64,000 nucleotides of DNA from Clostridia bacterium (GTDB taxonomy: Bacteria; Bacillota; Clostridia; Oscillospirales; QAKW01), in the NCBI GenBank assembly GCA_017464525.1, contig JAFTZM010000021.1, forward strand, positions 1 to 64,000, given 5' to 3'. This document shows, one piece after another, positions 34,362 through 43,089 of this stretch. A program made the position numbers and the translations under genes. The stretch's first letter is position 1, and every line of letters starts with the position of its first letter. The notes under the pieces were generated by a model. That model was not told where the DNA came from and ran no database searches. It saw nothing but the letters and a program-made list of their open reading frames with translations.

Positions 34362-36980
34362 TTATACAGTTTCATGCTTGCCGTAGTAGGCATTAAGATA
34401 CATCTGCTTGATCTCGCTCATCAGCGGGTAACGGGGATTTGCACCGGTGCACTGATCGTCAAAGGCCTGCTCCACCATATCATCCAGACGCTCCAGGAAT
34501 TCCTTTTCATCAACGCCGTAATCCTTGATGGAGTTCTTGATACCAACCTTTTCCTTCAGCGCATCCAGAGCCTTGATCAGGTTTTCCAGCTTCTCTTCAT
34601 CGGTCTTGCCCTTGAGCCCCAGGGCATCGGCAACCTCTGCATAGCGGGCCAGGGTATGGGGATGGTCGTACTGAGAGAAGGTGCCCATCTTGGCGGGAAC
34701 CTCGCTGGCGTTGAAGCGCAGCACTTCATCGATCATCAGCGCGTTGGCAACACCGTGGGGCAGATGATAGAAGGCGCCCAGCTTATGAGCCATAGAATGG
34801 CAGACACCCAGAAATGCATTGGCAAAAGCCATACCGGCCATGGTGGCGGCATTGGCCATCTTTTCCCGGGCAATGGGATCATTGGGGCCGTTATCATAGG
34901 CGCGGGGCAGATATTCAAAGATCATCTGCAGGGCACGAATGGCAAGGCCATCGGTATAATCAGTAGCCAGCATGGCGGCATAAGCCTCCAGGGCATGGGT
35001 CACAGCATCGATACCGGAAGCAGCGGTCAGGCCCTTGGGGGCGCTCATATGCAGATCTGCATCAATGATGGCCATATTGGGCAGCAGCTCATAATCGGCC
35101 AGGGGGTATTTCACGCCGGTGCTTTCATCGGTGATCACAGCGAAGGGGGTCACCTCGGAACCGGTACCGGCAGAGGTGGGAATGGCAATAAAGTAGGCCT
35201 TCTCACCCATCTTGGGGAAGGTATAAACTCTCTTACGGATATCGATAAAGCGCATGGCCATATCCATAAAGTCTGCTTCAGGATGCTCATAGAGGACCCA
35301 CATGATCTTGGCAGCATCCATAGCAGAGCCGCCGCCCACAGCAATGATACAATCCGGCTTGAAGCTGTTCATCTGAACGGCACCCTCCTTGGCATTGGCC
35401 AGGGTGGGATCCGGCTGGACGTTGGAGAAGGTAGCATGAACGATGCCCATTTCATCCAGCTTATTCGTGATGGGCTTGGTGTAGCCGTTTTCAAAGAGGA
35501 AAGTATCGGTTACGATAAATACCCGCTTCTTCCCGAGCACATTTTTCAATTCATCCAGAGCCACCGGCAGGCAGCCCTTTTTCATATAGATCTTCTGGGG
35601 GGCACGGAACCAAAGCATATTCTCTCTCCTTTCGGCAACGGTCTTGATATTCAGCAGGTGCTTCACGCCAACATTCTCGGAAACAGAGTTGCCGCCCCAG
35701 GAGCCGCAGCCGAGGGTCAAAGAGGGAGCCAGCTTGAAGTTATATAGATCGCCGATACCGCCGTGAGAGGAGGGCGTATTCACCAGAATACGGCAGGTCT
35801 TCATCCGGGCAGCAAAGGCATCGATCTTGGCCCGCTCGGTAACAGCATCCAGATAGATGGAGGAGGTATGGCCGTAACCGCCGTCTGCAACCAGCTGCTC
35901 TGCCTTATCGAAGGCCTCTTCAATGGTCTTGGCCTTATACATGGCCAAGACGGGAGAGAGCTTTTCATGGGCAAATTCCTCGCTGATGTCCACAGACTCC
36001 ACCTCACCGATGAGGATCTTGGCGGTTTCGGGAACGGTCACGCCTGCCAGAGCAGCAATGGTAGCAGCCTTCTGGCCCACAATCTTGGCATTCAGGGCGC
36101 CATTCACAATAATGGTCTTACGAACCTTTTCGGTCTCCTCGGCATTCAGGAAATAGCAGCCTCGCTCGGCAAATTCCTTTTTAACCGCCTCATAGACCGG
36201 CTCCAGAATGATCACAGACTGCTCGGAGGCACAGATCATACCGTTATCAAAGGTTTTGGAATGGATCACAGAGCTCACCGCCAGCTTAATATCGGCAGTA
36301 TCGTCGATGATGGCGGGCGTATTACCGGCACCAACACCCAGAGCAGGCGTTCCGCTGGAATAAGCAGCCTTCACCATGCCGGGCCCGCCGGTGGCCAGAA
36401 TGATATCCGATTCCTTCATCACCGTATTGGTCATTTCCAGGCTGGGCACATCGATCCAGCTGATGATCCCTTCGGGAGCACCTGCCGCAACAGCGGCCTC
36501 CAGAACGATTTGAGCAGCATGGATGGTGCAGCCCTTTGCCCGGGGATGGGGGCTGATAATGATGCCGTTACGGGTCTTTAAAGCAAGAAGGCACTTAAAG
36601 ATGGCAGTAGAGGTGGGGTTGGTGGTGGGGATCACCGCAGCGATCACACCGATAGGCTCAGCGACCTTCATAGTACCGAAGGCCTTATCCTCTTCGATCA
36701 CACCGCAGGTTTTGGTATCCTTATAAGCATTGTAAATGTATTCAGCGGCATAGTGGTTTTTTATCACCTTATCCTCCACTACGCCCATGCCGGTTTCGGC
36801 AACTGCTTCCTTGGCCAGGGAGATCCGGGCTTGATTGGCGGCAACAGCGGCGGCTTTAAAAATAGCATCCACCTGCTCCTGAGTGTAGGAGGCAAAGACT
36901 CTCTGGGCTTCCCGGACCCGGGCAAGTTCTTCTTCCAGACGTTCCACGCCATCCACAATAACACGCGTGTTCTTTTCCAT
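34362..36980 (-). CDS. adhE: Bifunctional acetaldehyde-CoA / alcohol dehydrogenase AdhE
   Basis: The 872-residue protein has an N-terminal CoA-dependent aldehyde dehydrogenase (about 1-440; catalytic Cys in FDNGMICASEQSV near 245) and a C-terminal iron-dependent alcohol dehydrogenase (about 455-872; GGGSAMDAAKIMW, and metal-binding HSMAHKLGAFYHLPHGVANAL). It reduces acetyl-CoA to ethanol and re-oxidises two NADH, as filamentous spirosomes. It follows rex by 23 bp, so the NADH-sensing repressor and its main target appear to be co-transcribed. Confidence 0.97.
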   Translation of the reverse strand: MEKNTRVIVDGVERLEEELARVREAQRVFASYTQEQVDAIFKAAAVAANQARISLAKEAVAETGMGVVEDKVIKNHYAAEYIYNAYKDTKTCGVIEEDKAFGTMKVAEPIGVIAAVIPTTNPTSTAIFKCLLALKTRNGIIISPHPRAKGCTIHAAQIVLEAAVAAGAPEGIISWIDVPSLEMTNTVMKESDIILATGGPGMVKAAYSSGTPALGVGAGNTPAIIDDTADIKLAVSSVIHSKTFDNGMICASEQSVIILEPVYEAVKKEFAERGCYFLNAEETEKVRKTIIVNGALNAKIVGQKAATIAALAGVTVPETAKILIGEVESVDISEEFAHEKLSPVLAMYKAKTIEEAFDKAEQLVADGGYGHTSSIYLDAVTERAKIDAFAARMKTCRILVNTPSSHGGIGDLYNFKLAPSLTLGCGSWGGNSVSENVGVKHLLNIKTVAERRENMLWFRAPQKIYMKKGCLPVALDELKNVLGKKRVFIVTDTFLFENGYTKPITNKLDEMGIVHATFSNVQPDPTLANAKEGAVQMNSFKPDCIIAVGGGSAMDAAKIMWVLYEHPEADFMDMAMRFIDIRKRVYTFPKMGEKAYFIAIPTSAGTGSEVTPFAVITDESTGVKYPLADYELLPNMAIIDADLHMSAPKGLTAASGIDAVTHALEAYAAMLATDYTDGLAIRALQMIFEYLPRAYDNGPNDPIAREKMANAATMAGMAFANAFLGVCHSMAHKLGAFYHLPHGVANALMIDEVLRFNASEVPAKMGTFSQYDHPHTLARYAEVADALGLKGKTDEEKLENLIKALDALKEKVGIKNSIKDYGVDEKEFLERLDDMVEQAFDDQCTGANPRYPLMSEIKQMYLNAYYGKHETV

Positions 36981-37003
36981 GATTCTATACTCCTTCTTCT
37001 AAT

Positions 37004-37630
37004 TTAGTCTTCTTCGGCAGAGCGAAGATGGTGGGTCAGCAGCGCCAAAGAGGCTGCCATATTTTCATAATGCACCTTCACGCCCTCGGGAACCTTTAAG
37101 GCAATGGGCACAAAGGACCAGATGGCCCGCAAACCGCAGGCGACCAGGCGGTCGCAAACAGCCTGCGCATCTCCTTTCGGCACATTCAGGATCGCAAGAT
37201 CGGTGGGCTGCTGCCGGCAGAATTGCTCCAGATCATCCAAAGACAGAACGGGGTGCCCTGCCTCAAACTGCCCAATCACACTTTCACGATCATCAAAAGC
37301 GGCGGTAACATACAGACCGTAATCAGAAAATTCATCATAATTCATCAAAGCACGGCCCAAGCTGTTTGCACCCACAACAATGGCGCGGCAATGATTATGA
37401 TATCCCAGGAAGTTTTCCAGCGCATGGATCAGCGTGGCCACAACATAGCCGGTCTTTGGCCGCCCGACTGCTCCGCTGGCAAAGCTGAGTTCCTTCCGCA
37501 CCAGCACTTCCCCAAGCCCCAGCTCATTGGCAACGGTGGTTGCTGAGATCCTGGTGACCTCGGGCGGTAATTGCTTGAGATAATGCAGGTACAAGGATAA
37601 TCTTCTGAAAACGGTTAATGTTAAATTCAT
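37004..37630 (-). CDS. rex: Redox-sensing transcriptional repressor Rex
   Basis: The 208-residue protein has the Rex layout: an N-terminal winged helix (ISATTVANELGLGEVLVRKELSF, GRPKTGY) and a Rossmann domain (AIVVGANSLGRAL, VTAAFDD) that senses NADH/NAD. When NADH is high it leaves DNA and fermentation genes are expressed. The first glycine position of the usual GxGxxG reads GANSLG, a minor variation. Start at 37630 has GGGGTGG upstream. The gene immediately upstream of adhE is probably autoregulated. Confidence 0.92.
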   Translation of the reverse strand: MNLTLTVFRRLSLYLHYLKQLPPEVTRISATTVANELGLGEVLVRKELSFASGAVGRPKTGYVVATLIHALENFLGYHNHCRAIVVGANSLGRALMNYDEFSDYGLYVTAAFDDRESVIGQFEAGHPVLSLDDLEQFCRQQPTDLAILNVPKGDAQAVCDRLVACGLRAIWSFVPIALKVPEGVKVHYENMAASLALLTHHLRSAEED

Positions 37631-37655
37631 GGTCTTCCACCCCTTTCGATGGTAC

Positions 37656-37685
37656 ATTATACCAGACAAAATTCGATTTTACCAA
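37656..37685 (-). promoter_or_regulatory. Promoter of the rex-adhE operon
   Basis: Minus-strand TTGGTA (37680-37685) and TATAAT (37656-37661) with an 18-bp spacer. The spacer contains an AAAAT-TCG-ATTTT palindrome (plus 37668-37680), a possible repressor site, though not the textbook Rex operator TTGTTAA-N4-TTAACAA. Confidence 0.65.
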
Positions 37686-37693
37686 TGCTTTAT

Positions 37694-37711
37694 CGGCATA
37701 TCGATATGCCG
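37694..37711. promoter_or_regulatory. Perfect 18-bp palindrome upstream of the rex promoter
   Basis: CGGCATATCGATATGCCG is a perfect palindrome just upstream of the -35, flanked on both sides by TTGGTAA-type direct repeats on the minus strand. It could be an activator or repressor site; the LysR regulator gene lies next to it. Confidence 0.55.
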
Positions 37712-37732
37712 TTACCAATATAACTACACGAA

Positions 37733-37760
37733 AAAAAGCGGTGAATTTTCACCGCTTTTT
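37733..37760 (-). terminator. Terminator of the LysR/alr operon
   Basis: A stem AAAAAGCGGTGAA with TTCACCGCTTTTT (37733-37745, 37748-37760) followed on the minus strand by a T-run; the lysR stop codon lies within the stem. Confidence 0.88.
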
Positions 37761-38681
37761 CAAAACATTTTCTTTTGTTTCAACCAGAGTTCGAATGAAT
37801 TCCAGATCCAGATCGGATAGCTTATAATCGGAGCGATAGATCAAAACATCCTTATAGACCCGCTGGTTAGCAGAGCACCGCTTCAGCACAAGATCATAGT
37901 GATTCAGCGTGGATTCATTGGCAGAGGAGACCCACATAAAGGCATTAGGCATCCGCTGCAGCAGCATGAACTGGCTGGCACGCTCGTAGATATAGATGCG
38001 CTTATCCACATATTCCGAAAGTTCTGCCTTCTTCACATCAATGAGGGGCAGAGAGGGCACATAAGGATCCGCATGGCAGATCTCAAAATAGGGAGCCAGT
38101 TCCTCAGGGGCAATATCCTCACGGTCTGCCAACGGATGGTTTTTATTCATTAATAAGCAATAAGAAAACTCCGAAATAGTCTCGCTTTTCAGCTTCTTTT
38201 CCTGAAACTGGTTTTTAAAATACTGCTCAAAGCTTTCCTGGTAACGAACGATCCCCAAATTAAATTGCTCCTTCACCACATTAGAGATGGTGCGCATGGA
38301 ATTTGTTTCTTTATAATATATATCAGCAGGCTCATCGGCATCCAGCCGGGCGGCAAACTCTGCAAAGGCCATTCCGATATAGCTGGCACGGGGGCCGGAG
38401 ACCGAAAACCGTTTCCGATGGCCCCGCCCGTTCTGGTAAAGCTCCTCCATTTCATCCACCTGGGCAATGATCCGCTTGGCATACTGCAGGAATTCTTCCC
38501 CGTCATCTGTAATGGAAATGCCTTTGGGCGTACGGTTGAAGATGGTGATCCCCAGGTTTTCCTCCAATTCACGGATGGCCCGGCTCAGGTTCGGCTGGCC
38601 CATATACAGATTTTCCGCCGCCTTGCTGATGGACTTGGTTTTGGCGATCTCTACCGCATATTTTAAATGGATAATGTTCAT
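37749..38681 (-). CDS. LysR-family transcriptional regulator
   Basis: The 310-residue protein starts with a LysR winged helix-turn-helix (MNIIHLKYAVEIAKTKSISK, AAENLYMGQPNLSRAIRELE, FNRTPKGI) and continues with a periplasmic-binding-protein-like effector domain. The effector is unknown. Unusually for the family it is not divergent from its neighbour but lies 8 bp after alr as the last gene of the alr operon, while its other neighbour is the rex promoter region. Confidence 0.9.
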   Translation of the reverse strand: MNIIHLKYAVEIAKTKSISKAAENLYMGQPNLSRAIRELEENLGITIFNRTPKGISITDDGEEFLQYAKRIIAQVDEMEELYQNGRGHRKRFSVSGPRASYIGMAFAEFAARLDADEPADIYYKETNSMRTISNVVKEQFNLGIVRYQESFEQYFKNQFQEKKLKSETISEFSYCLLMNKNHPLADREDIAPEELAPYFEICHADPYVPSLPLIDVKKAELSEYVDKRIYIYERASQFMLLQRMPNAFMWVSSANESTLNHYDLVLKRCSANQRVYKDVLIYRSDYKLSDLDLEFIRTLVETKENVLKKR

Positions 38682-38689
38682 AAATACCT

Positions 38690-39793
38690 CTACTTTACAA
38701 TTCGGGGAACACGCTTGCCGATACCGCAGATGAGTTCATAGTGGATGGTACCCAGCTGATCGGCAAGGGCAGTGAAGTCAATGCCGCCACCCATCAGAAT
38801 AGCCTCATTGCCGATCCTGCAGGGAATCTCTGTTACATCCACCATCATTTGATCCATACAAACATTGCCGAGAATGGGGGCCTTCTGCCCATGGATCAGA
38901 ACATATCCCTTGCCGGAAAGGGCCCGGGGATAGCCATCGGCATAGCCGGCGCTTAAGGTGGCGATGCGGGTGGTTTTTGCGGTAGTATAACGGCGTCCGT
39001 AGCTGATATCACGGCCGGCAGGCAGCTCCTTTACAAAGGAGATCAGGGTCTTGACCGTCATGGCCGGCCGGTAGGGGTTTTCCCGGCCGCCGGGCTCCAG
39101 CCCGTATAAAACGATCCCCGCCCGCACCATATCCAGATGGTATTTTTCATTCAGGAAGGTTCCGGCGCTATTGGCGGCGTGGCAAATGGGATGGATGCGC
39201 CAAGCTCCAAGAAGATCACGCACCTGCAGAAAGCGGGCAAACTGGGCCTCGGTATAAGCCTCTTCCCCATCGGTATCTGCCACAGAAAAGTGGGTAAACA
39301 AGCCCTCCAGCTGAACGCCGGGAAGCTCCGCAATACGGCGGATGGCATCCGCTGCACCGGAAGGATCGAAAGCATCGAAGCCGATCCGCCCCATACCGGT
39401 ATCCAGCGCCGCATGAACCTTAATGGCGCAGCCCTTTGCTACCCCCACACGGCTAAGCTCCTCGGCATCCTCCAGGGAAAAGACGGTCTGGCTGATATTT
39501 TGCTCCGCCAGAACCGGGAAATGGTTGGCGGGGGTAAAGCCTAAGATCAGAATGGGTTTGCTGATGCCCATCCGCCGCAGCTCCATGGCTTCCTGCAGGC
39601 AGGAAACACCGAAAAAATCTGCGCCGAGCTGATCCAGGCAGGGCACCGCATGGGCCACGCCGTGGCCGTAAGCATCTGCTTTCACCACGGCCATGATCTT
39701 CACCGACGGCCCCACCCGGCGGCGTACCGTATTATAGTTTTCACGGATAGCGGAAAGATCGATCTCCGCCCATGTTCTTTTAAAATGCTCCAT
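38690..39793 (-). CDS. alr: Alanine racemase
   Basis: The 367-residue PLP enzyme has RTWAEIDLSAIRENY, the cofactor lysine in MAVVKADAYGHG (about residue 38), and ISYGRRYTT with the second catalytic Tyr at about residue 260. It supplies D-alanine for peptidoglycan. Start at 39793 (MEHFKRTW) overlaps nnr by 14 bp. The neighbouring Nnr gene and Alr are adjacent in many Firmicutes. Confidence 0.95.
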   Translation of the reverse strand: MEHFKRTWAEIDLSAIRENYNTVRRRVGPSVKIMAVVKADAYGHGVAHAVPCLDQLGADFFGVSCLQEAMELRRMGISKPILILGFTPANHFPVLAEQNISQTVFSLEDAEELSRVGVAKGCAIKVHAALDTGMGRIGFDAFDPSGAADAIRRIAELPGVQLEGLFTHFSVADTDGEEAYTEAQFARFLQVRDLLGAWRIHPICHAANSAGTFLNEKYHLDMVRAGIVLYGLEPGGRENPYRPAMTVKTLISFVKELPAGRDISYGRRYTTAKTTRIATLSAGYADGYPRALSGKGYVLIHGQKAPILGNVCMDQMMVDVTEIPCRIGNEAILMGGGIDFTALADQLGTIHYELICGIGKRVPRIVK

Positions 39794-41195
39794 GCTCCAG
39801 CTCCATCCAAGCGTTATTGATATATTCAGCGATCTGCTCCGGCTGCAGGGCGCGCACACTATGCTCCTTTGCCGCCAGATGCCCGGCACGGTTATGCAGC
39901 CACACTCCGGTCTTTGCCGCAGAGAAGGGCTTTGCCCCGCCGGCCAGCAAGCCGGCGATCAGACCCGCCAGCAGATCTCCACTGCCGCCCTTTGCCAGGG
40001 CGGAACAAGGCTTTGAAAGAATTTCGGTGTGACTTCCGTCTGTTACCACCGTAGCCGCATCCTTCAACACTAAAACGATATGATTCTTTGATGCAAAATC
40101 TTCTGCAATTTCAATTCTGTTTTGCAGAATCTGCTCCATCGGCAGCCCGCAAAGGCGGGAGAATTCCCCCATATGAGGGGTCAGCACCGTAGAAGCGTTA
40201 CGGGGGGACAAGATGCTCCCCAAATTCCACAGACCGTCTCCGTCCACCACCAGCGGAAGTTCAGATTCCCAAAGGGTCTGAACATCTGCCGCAGCAGCTT
40301 CCGATCTGCCAAGACCGCTTCCCACCAGATAGGCATGGCAGCTTAAAGGCAGCAGATCGGATTCCGCCCGCAAGACCGGGCCGTAAAACTTTGCAGCTGC
40401 CGCCCGGCGTGCTTCCTCCGGCAGATAGGCAAAAACCAAGCCGGCGCCGCTGCAAAGGGCGCCCTTTATTGCAAGGGCAGCCGCACCGGGATATTCAGGC
40501 GCGCCCACCCGCAGGCCCACAGCACCGTAGCTGTTTTTATGGCCCCAAGCAAACCGCTCCGGCAGCTCCGGGGCGAGGGTGCAACGGCTAATCCCATCGG
40601 CATAATAGGATGGAATTCCAATATCGGCCAAAACAACATTCCCGCAATCTGCCAGAAGATGGCAGGGCTTTTGGAAGGCAAAGGTGACGGTAAGCTCCGG
40701 TTTCAGCGTTCCCGGAGAGGTTACGCCGCTGCTGCCGTCCATTCCGCTGGGCAGGTCAATGGCTGCAACAGGAACCGTGATCTTTTCAAACAGTTCCTGC
40801 ACTTCCTGCGGCAGAGCGCCGTGAAAGCCGGTGCCGAAAACACCGTCCACCACCAAAGGATAACCGGCAGGATCCTTTACAAATGGAATATTCAATTTCT
40901 TGCATTTATCAAAATAATAGGTGCAATCAGGGGAACGCTCCTCTCCACCCACCGGCAGAATGGCCGGATGATAGGCAGGCTCCAGCAGGCAGGCCAGCGC
41001 ATAGGCATCCCCGCCGTTATTGCCGGGGCCGGCCAGAAGCAGCACACGGTCGCAGCCATGGGTCTCTATCCAGGCAGAGATCTCCCGATAAAGGGCTTCG
41101 GCCGCATTCTGCATCAGCCGAAGCGAGGAAAAAAGCCCCTCCTCTACGGTACGAAGATCCATCGCCTTCATTTGGCCGGGGGTTACGATCTTCAT
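39780..41195 (-). CDS. nnr: Bifunctional NAD(P)H-hydrate epimerase / ADP-dependent dehydratase
   Basis: The 471-residue protein joins a YjeF N-terminal epimerase domain (about 1-205: LAGPGNNGGDAYALACLL, VDGVFGTGF, DLPSGMDGSSG) and a C-terminal ribokinase-like dehydratase (LTPHMGEFSRL, LVLKDAATVVTDG, AKGGSGDLLAGLIAG). Together they repair hydrated NADH and NADPH. The start at 41195 has been placed at MKIVTPGQM, after which family similarity begins; a longer frame runs into the upstream gene. Overlap with the upstream gene is 4 bp. Confidence 0.94.
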   Translation of the reverse strand: MKIVTPGQMKAMDLRTVEEGLFSSLRLMQNAAEALYREISAWIETHGCDRVLLLAGPGNNGGDAYALACLLEPAYHPAILPVGGEERSPDCTYYFDKCKKLNIPFVKDPAGYPLVVDGVFGTGFHGALPQEVQELFEKITVPVAAIDLPSGMDGSSGVTSPGTLKPELTVTFAFQKPCHLLADCGNVVLADIGIPSYYADGISRCTLAPELPERFAWGHKNSYGAVGLRVGAPEYPGAAALAIKGALCSGAGLVFAYLPEEARRAAAAKFYGPVLRAESDLLPLSCHAYLVGSGLGRSEAAAADVQTLWESELPLVVDGDGLWNLGSILSPRNASTVLTPHMGEFSRLCGLPMEQILQNRIEIAEDFASKNHIVLVLKDAATVVTDGSHTEILSKPCSALAKGGSGDLLAGLIAGLLAGGAKPFSAAKTGVWLHNRAGHLAAKEHSVRALQPEQIAEYINNAWMELEHGAF

Positions 41196-41674
41196 CTCAG
41201 TTTGCCTCTTGCCCGCGCGGCAAAGACCTCCAGCACCGCAGGGGCGGGCTGAAACAGGATGCAGAGGGGATCCCCTTTTGCATCCCGAGTGATCCAATAA
41301 TAGCAAGGCTCCTCCCCCTGATTGGAGAGGAAGGAACGCACCTTCTGCTGGTTGGCCGGCATATTCTCCAAGGGGCCGTAGCACTCGGTCTTAGAGATAT
41401 CTGCCTTCAGCAGCTCCCGGCGGCGCTCTTTATTGATGATCTTGGTGAAGGTGAGTTCATTTTCCAGCAAGGAATACTCATATTCAAAATTAAAGGACAA
41501 AAACAGCCGGTAAGCCAGATAGCAAAGGCCAGCGCACAGCAATACCCCGATCAGCCCCACATACATGATCAGCAGCGTTCCCACGATCATGGGCGCCACG
41601 GTATACACGATCCGTTTCAGTTGATCGGCCGCAGTCATTTTATAGGGCAGGCAATATTCAATAAAGTTTTCCAT
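41192..41674 (-). CDS. Small membrane protein of unknown function
   Basis: The 160-residue protein has a short N-terminus, two adjacent hydrophobic segments at about 25-40 and 42-60 (VAPMIVGTLLIMYVG, IGVLLCAGLCYLAYRLF) and a soluble C-terminal domain of about 95 residues that begins FEYEYSLLENELTFTKI. From memory it resembles a family listed as DUF6106 in Clostridia; I am unsure. It heads the alr operon, and its end overlaps nnr by 4 bp. Confidence 0.75.
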   Translation of the reverse strand: MENFIEYCLPYKMTAADQLKRIVYTVAPMIVGTLLIMYVGLIGVLLCAGLCYLAYRLFLSFNFEYEYSLLENELTFTKIINKERRRELLKADISKTECYGPLENMPANQQKVRSFLSNQGEEPCYYWITRDAKGDPLCILFQPAPAVLEVFAARARGKLR

Positions 41675-41699
41675 TTATTCAACACCTCACATTTTATCT

Positions 41700-41728
41700 A
41701 TTTTATCATATCTCTTCCATAAATTCAA
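41700..41728 (-). promoter_or_regulatory. Promoter of the alr operon
   Basis: Minus-strand TTGAAT (41723-41728) and TAAAAT (41700-41705) with a 17-bp spacer; divergent from the pheST promoter. Confidence 0.65.
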
Positions 41729-41751
41729 TAATACAATCTTTTAAAAAAGTA

Positions 41752-41780
41752 TTGATTTTCGAAATTTACTGTGTTAAAAT
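41752..41780 (+). promoter_or_regulatory. Promoter of pheST
   Basis: TTGATT (41752-41757) and TAAAAT (41775-41780), 17-bp spacer, at the head of the T-box leader. Confidence 0.75.
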
Positions 41781-41786
41781 ACTCTA

Positions 41787-42030
41787 AACGCAAAGAACAA
41801 GCGTCAAAGATCCCGCATACCCGCAAAAAGAGAAAAGGTGCCGGCGGCTGAAAGCACCTTGGCGAAGGAGCAGGATTTATCTTCAACTTGGGAGCGGTGC
41901 TTTTGAAGAAGCAACGGTTGCCTGCCGTTAGAAAGGCGATGAGTGCCGGGTATTCTACCCGGAATCTGGGTGGTAACACGGGCATTTTGTTCTCGTCCCT
42001 TTTGGGGCGGGGCTTTTTTATTTTTTGATC
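41787..42030 (+). promoter_or_regulatory. T-box riboswitch of pheST (phenylalanine)
   Basis: The leader holds a TTC triplet at 41882-41884, the phenylalanine specifier codon, in the context ATCTTCAACTTGGGAGC. It also holds the T-box CTGGGTGGTAACACGGGC (41966-41983) and a terminator (CTCGTCCC with GGGGCGGG, 41992-42011) followed by a T-tract. Uncharged tRNA-Phe should promote read-through into pheS. This is a second and different phenylalanine-responsive device in the window, besides the attenuator at 33.4 kb. Confidence 0.92.
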
Positions 42031-42051
42031 ATATTTATGGAGGATACAAGC

Positions 42052-43071
42052 ATGAAAGAAAAACTGGAAGCACTCCGTGCAGAGGCACGGGCGCAACTGG
42101 AAAGCTGCAGTACCGCCGCAGAGCTGGAAGCCCTGCGGGTCAAGTACTTAGGTAAAAAGGGTGAGCTGACCGCCCTTCTGCGGGGCATGGGCGCTCTGGC
42201 GCCGGAGGAGAGACCCAAGATGGGTGCTCTTGTGAACGAAGCCCGCAGCGAGATCGAGGCTGCCATGGAAGCCAAGGTCAAGGCCCTGGAAGAGGCCGAG
42301 CTGAACCGCCGCCTGGAGGAGGAGCAACTGGACGTTACCGTTCCCGGCGTTGCCGCCCCCATGGGCAAGAAGCATCCTCTTTCCCAGGTTCTGGATGAGA
42401 TCAAGGACATCTTCCTTGGGATGGGTTTCCAGATCGCCAGCGGCCCGGAGGTAGAATTCGATCATTATAATTTCGAGGCCCTGAATATGCCCAAAAACCA
42501 TCCTGCCCGTGATACGCAGGATACCTTCTATATCACTGAAAACATCCTGCTGCGCACCCAGACCTCTCCCATGCAGGTGCGTGTAATGGAAAAGCAGCAG
42601 CCCCCCATTAAGGTGATCGCCCCCGGGCGGGTCTACCGTTCCGATGAGGTGGATGCCACCCATTCTCCCCTTTTCCATCAGATCGAAGGTCTGGTGGTGG
42701 ACAAGGGCATCCGCATGAGCGACCTGAAGGGCACGCTGGAGCTTTTTGCCAAGAGACTTTACGGTGAGGAGGCGGTGGTTCGTTTCCGCCCCCATCATTT
42801 CTCCTTCACCGAGCCCTCTGCCGAGATGGATATCCGGTGCTTCTCCTGCGGCGGTAAGGGTTGCCGCCTCTGCAAGGGCGAAGGCTGGATCGAGATCCTG
42901 GGTGCCGGCATGGTGCACCCCAAGGTGCTGCAGGGCTGCGGCATCGATCCCGAGGAATACAGCGGCTTTGCCTTCGGCCTCGGCTTGGAGCGTATTGTAA
43001 TGCGGCGCTATAACATCGACGATCTGCGGTTGTTCTTTGAGAACGATCTGAGATTCCTGGAGCAGTTTTAA
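42052..43071 (+). CDS. pheS: Phenylalanyl-tRNA synthetase alpha subunit
   Basis: The 339-residue class II catalytic subunit has an N-terminal coiled coil (about 1-85), then [45 protein letters not shown] and the motif 3 region [21 protein letters not shown]. It forms the alpha2-beta2 enzyme with PheT. The start at 42052 has GGAGGATAC upstream; an in-frame ATG nine codons earlier lies inside the leader terminator region. Confidence 0.96.
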   Translation: MKEKLEALRAEARAQLESCSTAAELEALRVKYLGKKGELTALLRGMGALAPEERPKMGALVNEARSEIEAAMEAKVKALEEAELNRRLEEEQLDVTVPGVAAPMGKKHPLSQVLDEIKDIFLGMGFQIASGPEVEFDHYNFEALNMPKNHPARDTQDTFYITENILLRTQTSPMQVRVMEKQQPPIKVIAPGRVYRSDEVDATHSPLFHQIEGLVVDKGIRMSDLKGTLELFAKRLYGEEAVVRFRPHHFSFTEPSAEMDIRCFSCGGKGCRLCKGEGWIEILGAGMVHPKVLQGCGIDPEEYSGFAFGLGLERIVMRRYNIDDLRLFFENDLRFLEQF

Positions 43072-43089
43072 TTAGGAGGTGCAACTGAC

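Noticed and set aside
39780-41384. Upstream extension of nnr to 41384
   Set aside because: The extra residues lie inside the upstream membrane-protein gene and do not resemble the epimerase domain; MKIVTPGQM is the natural start.
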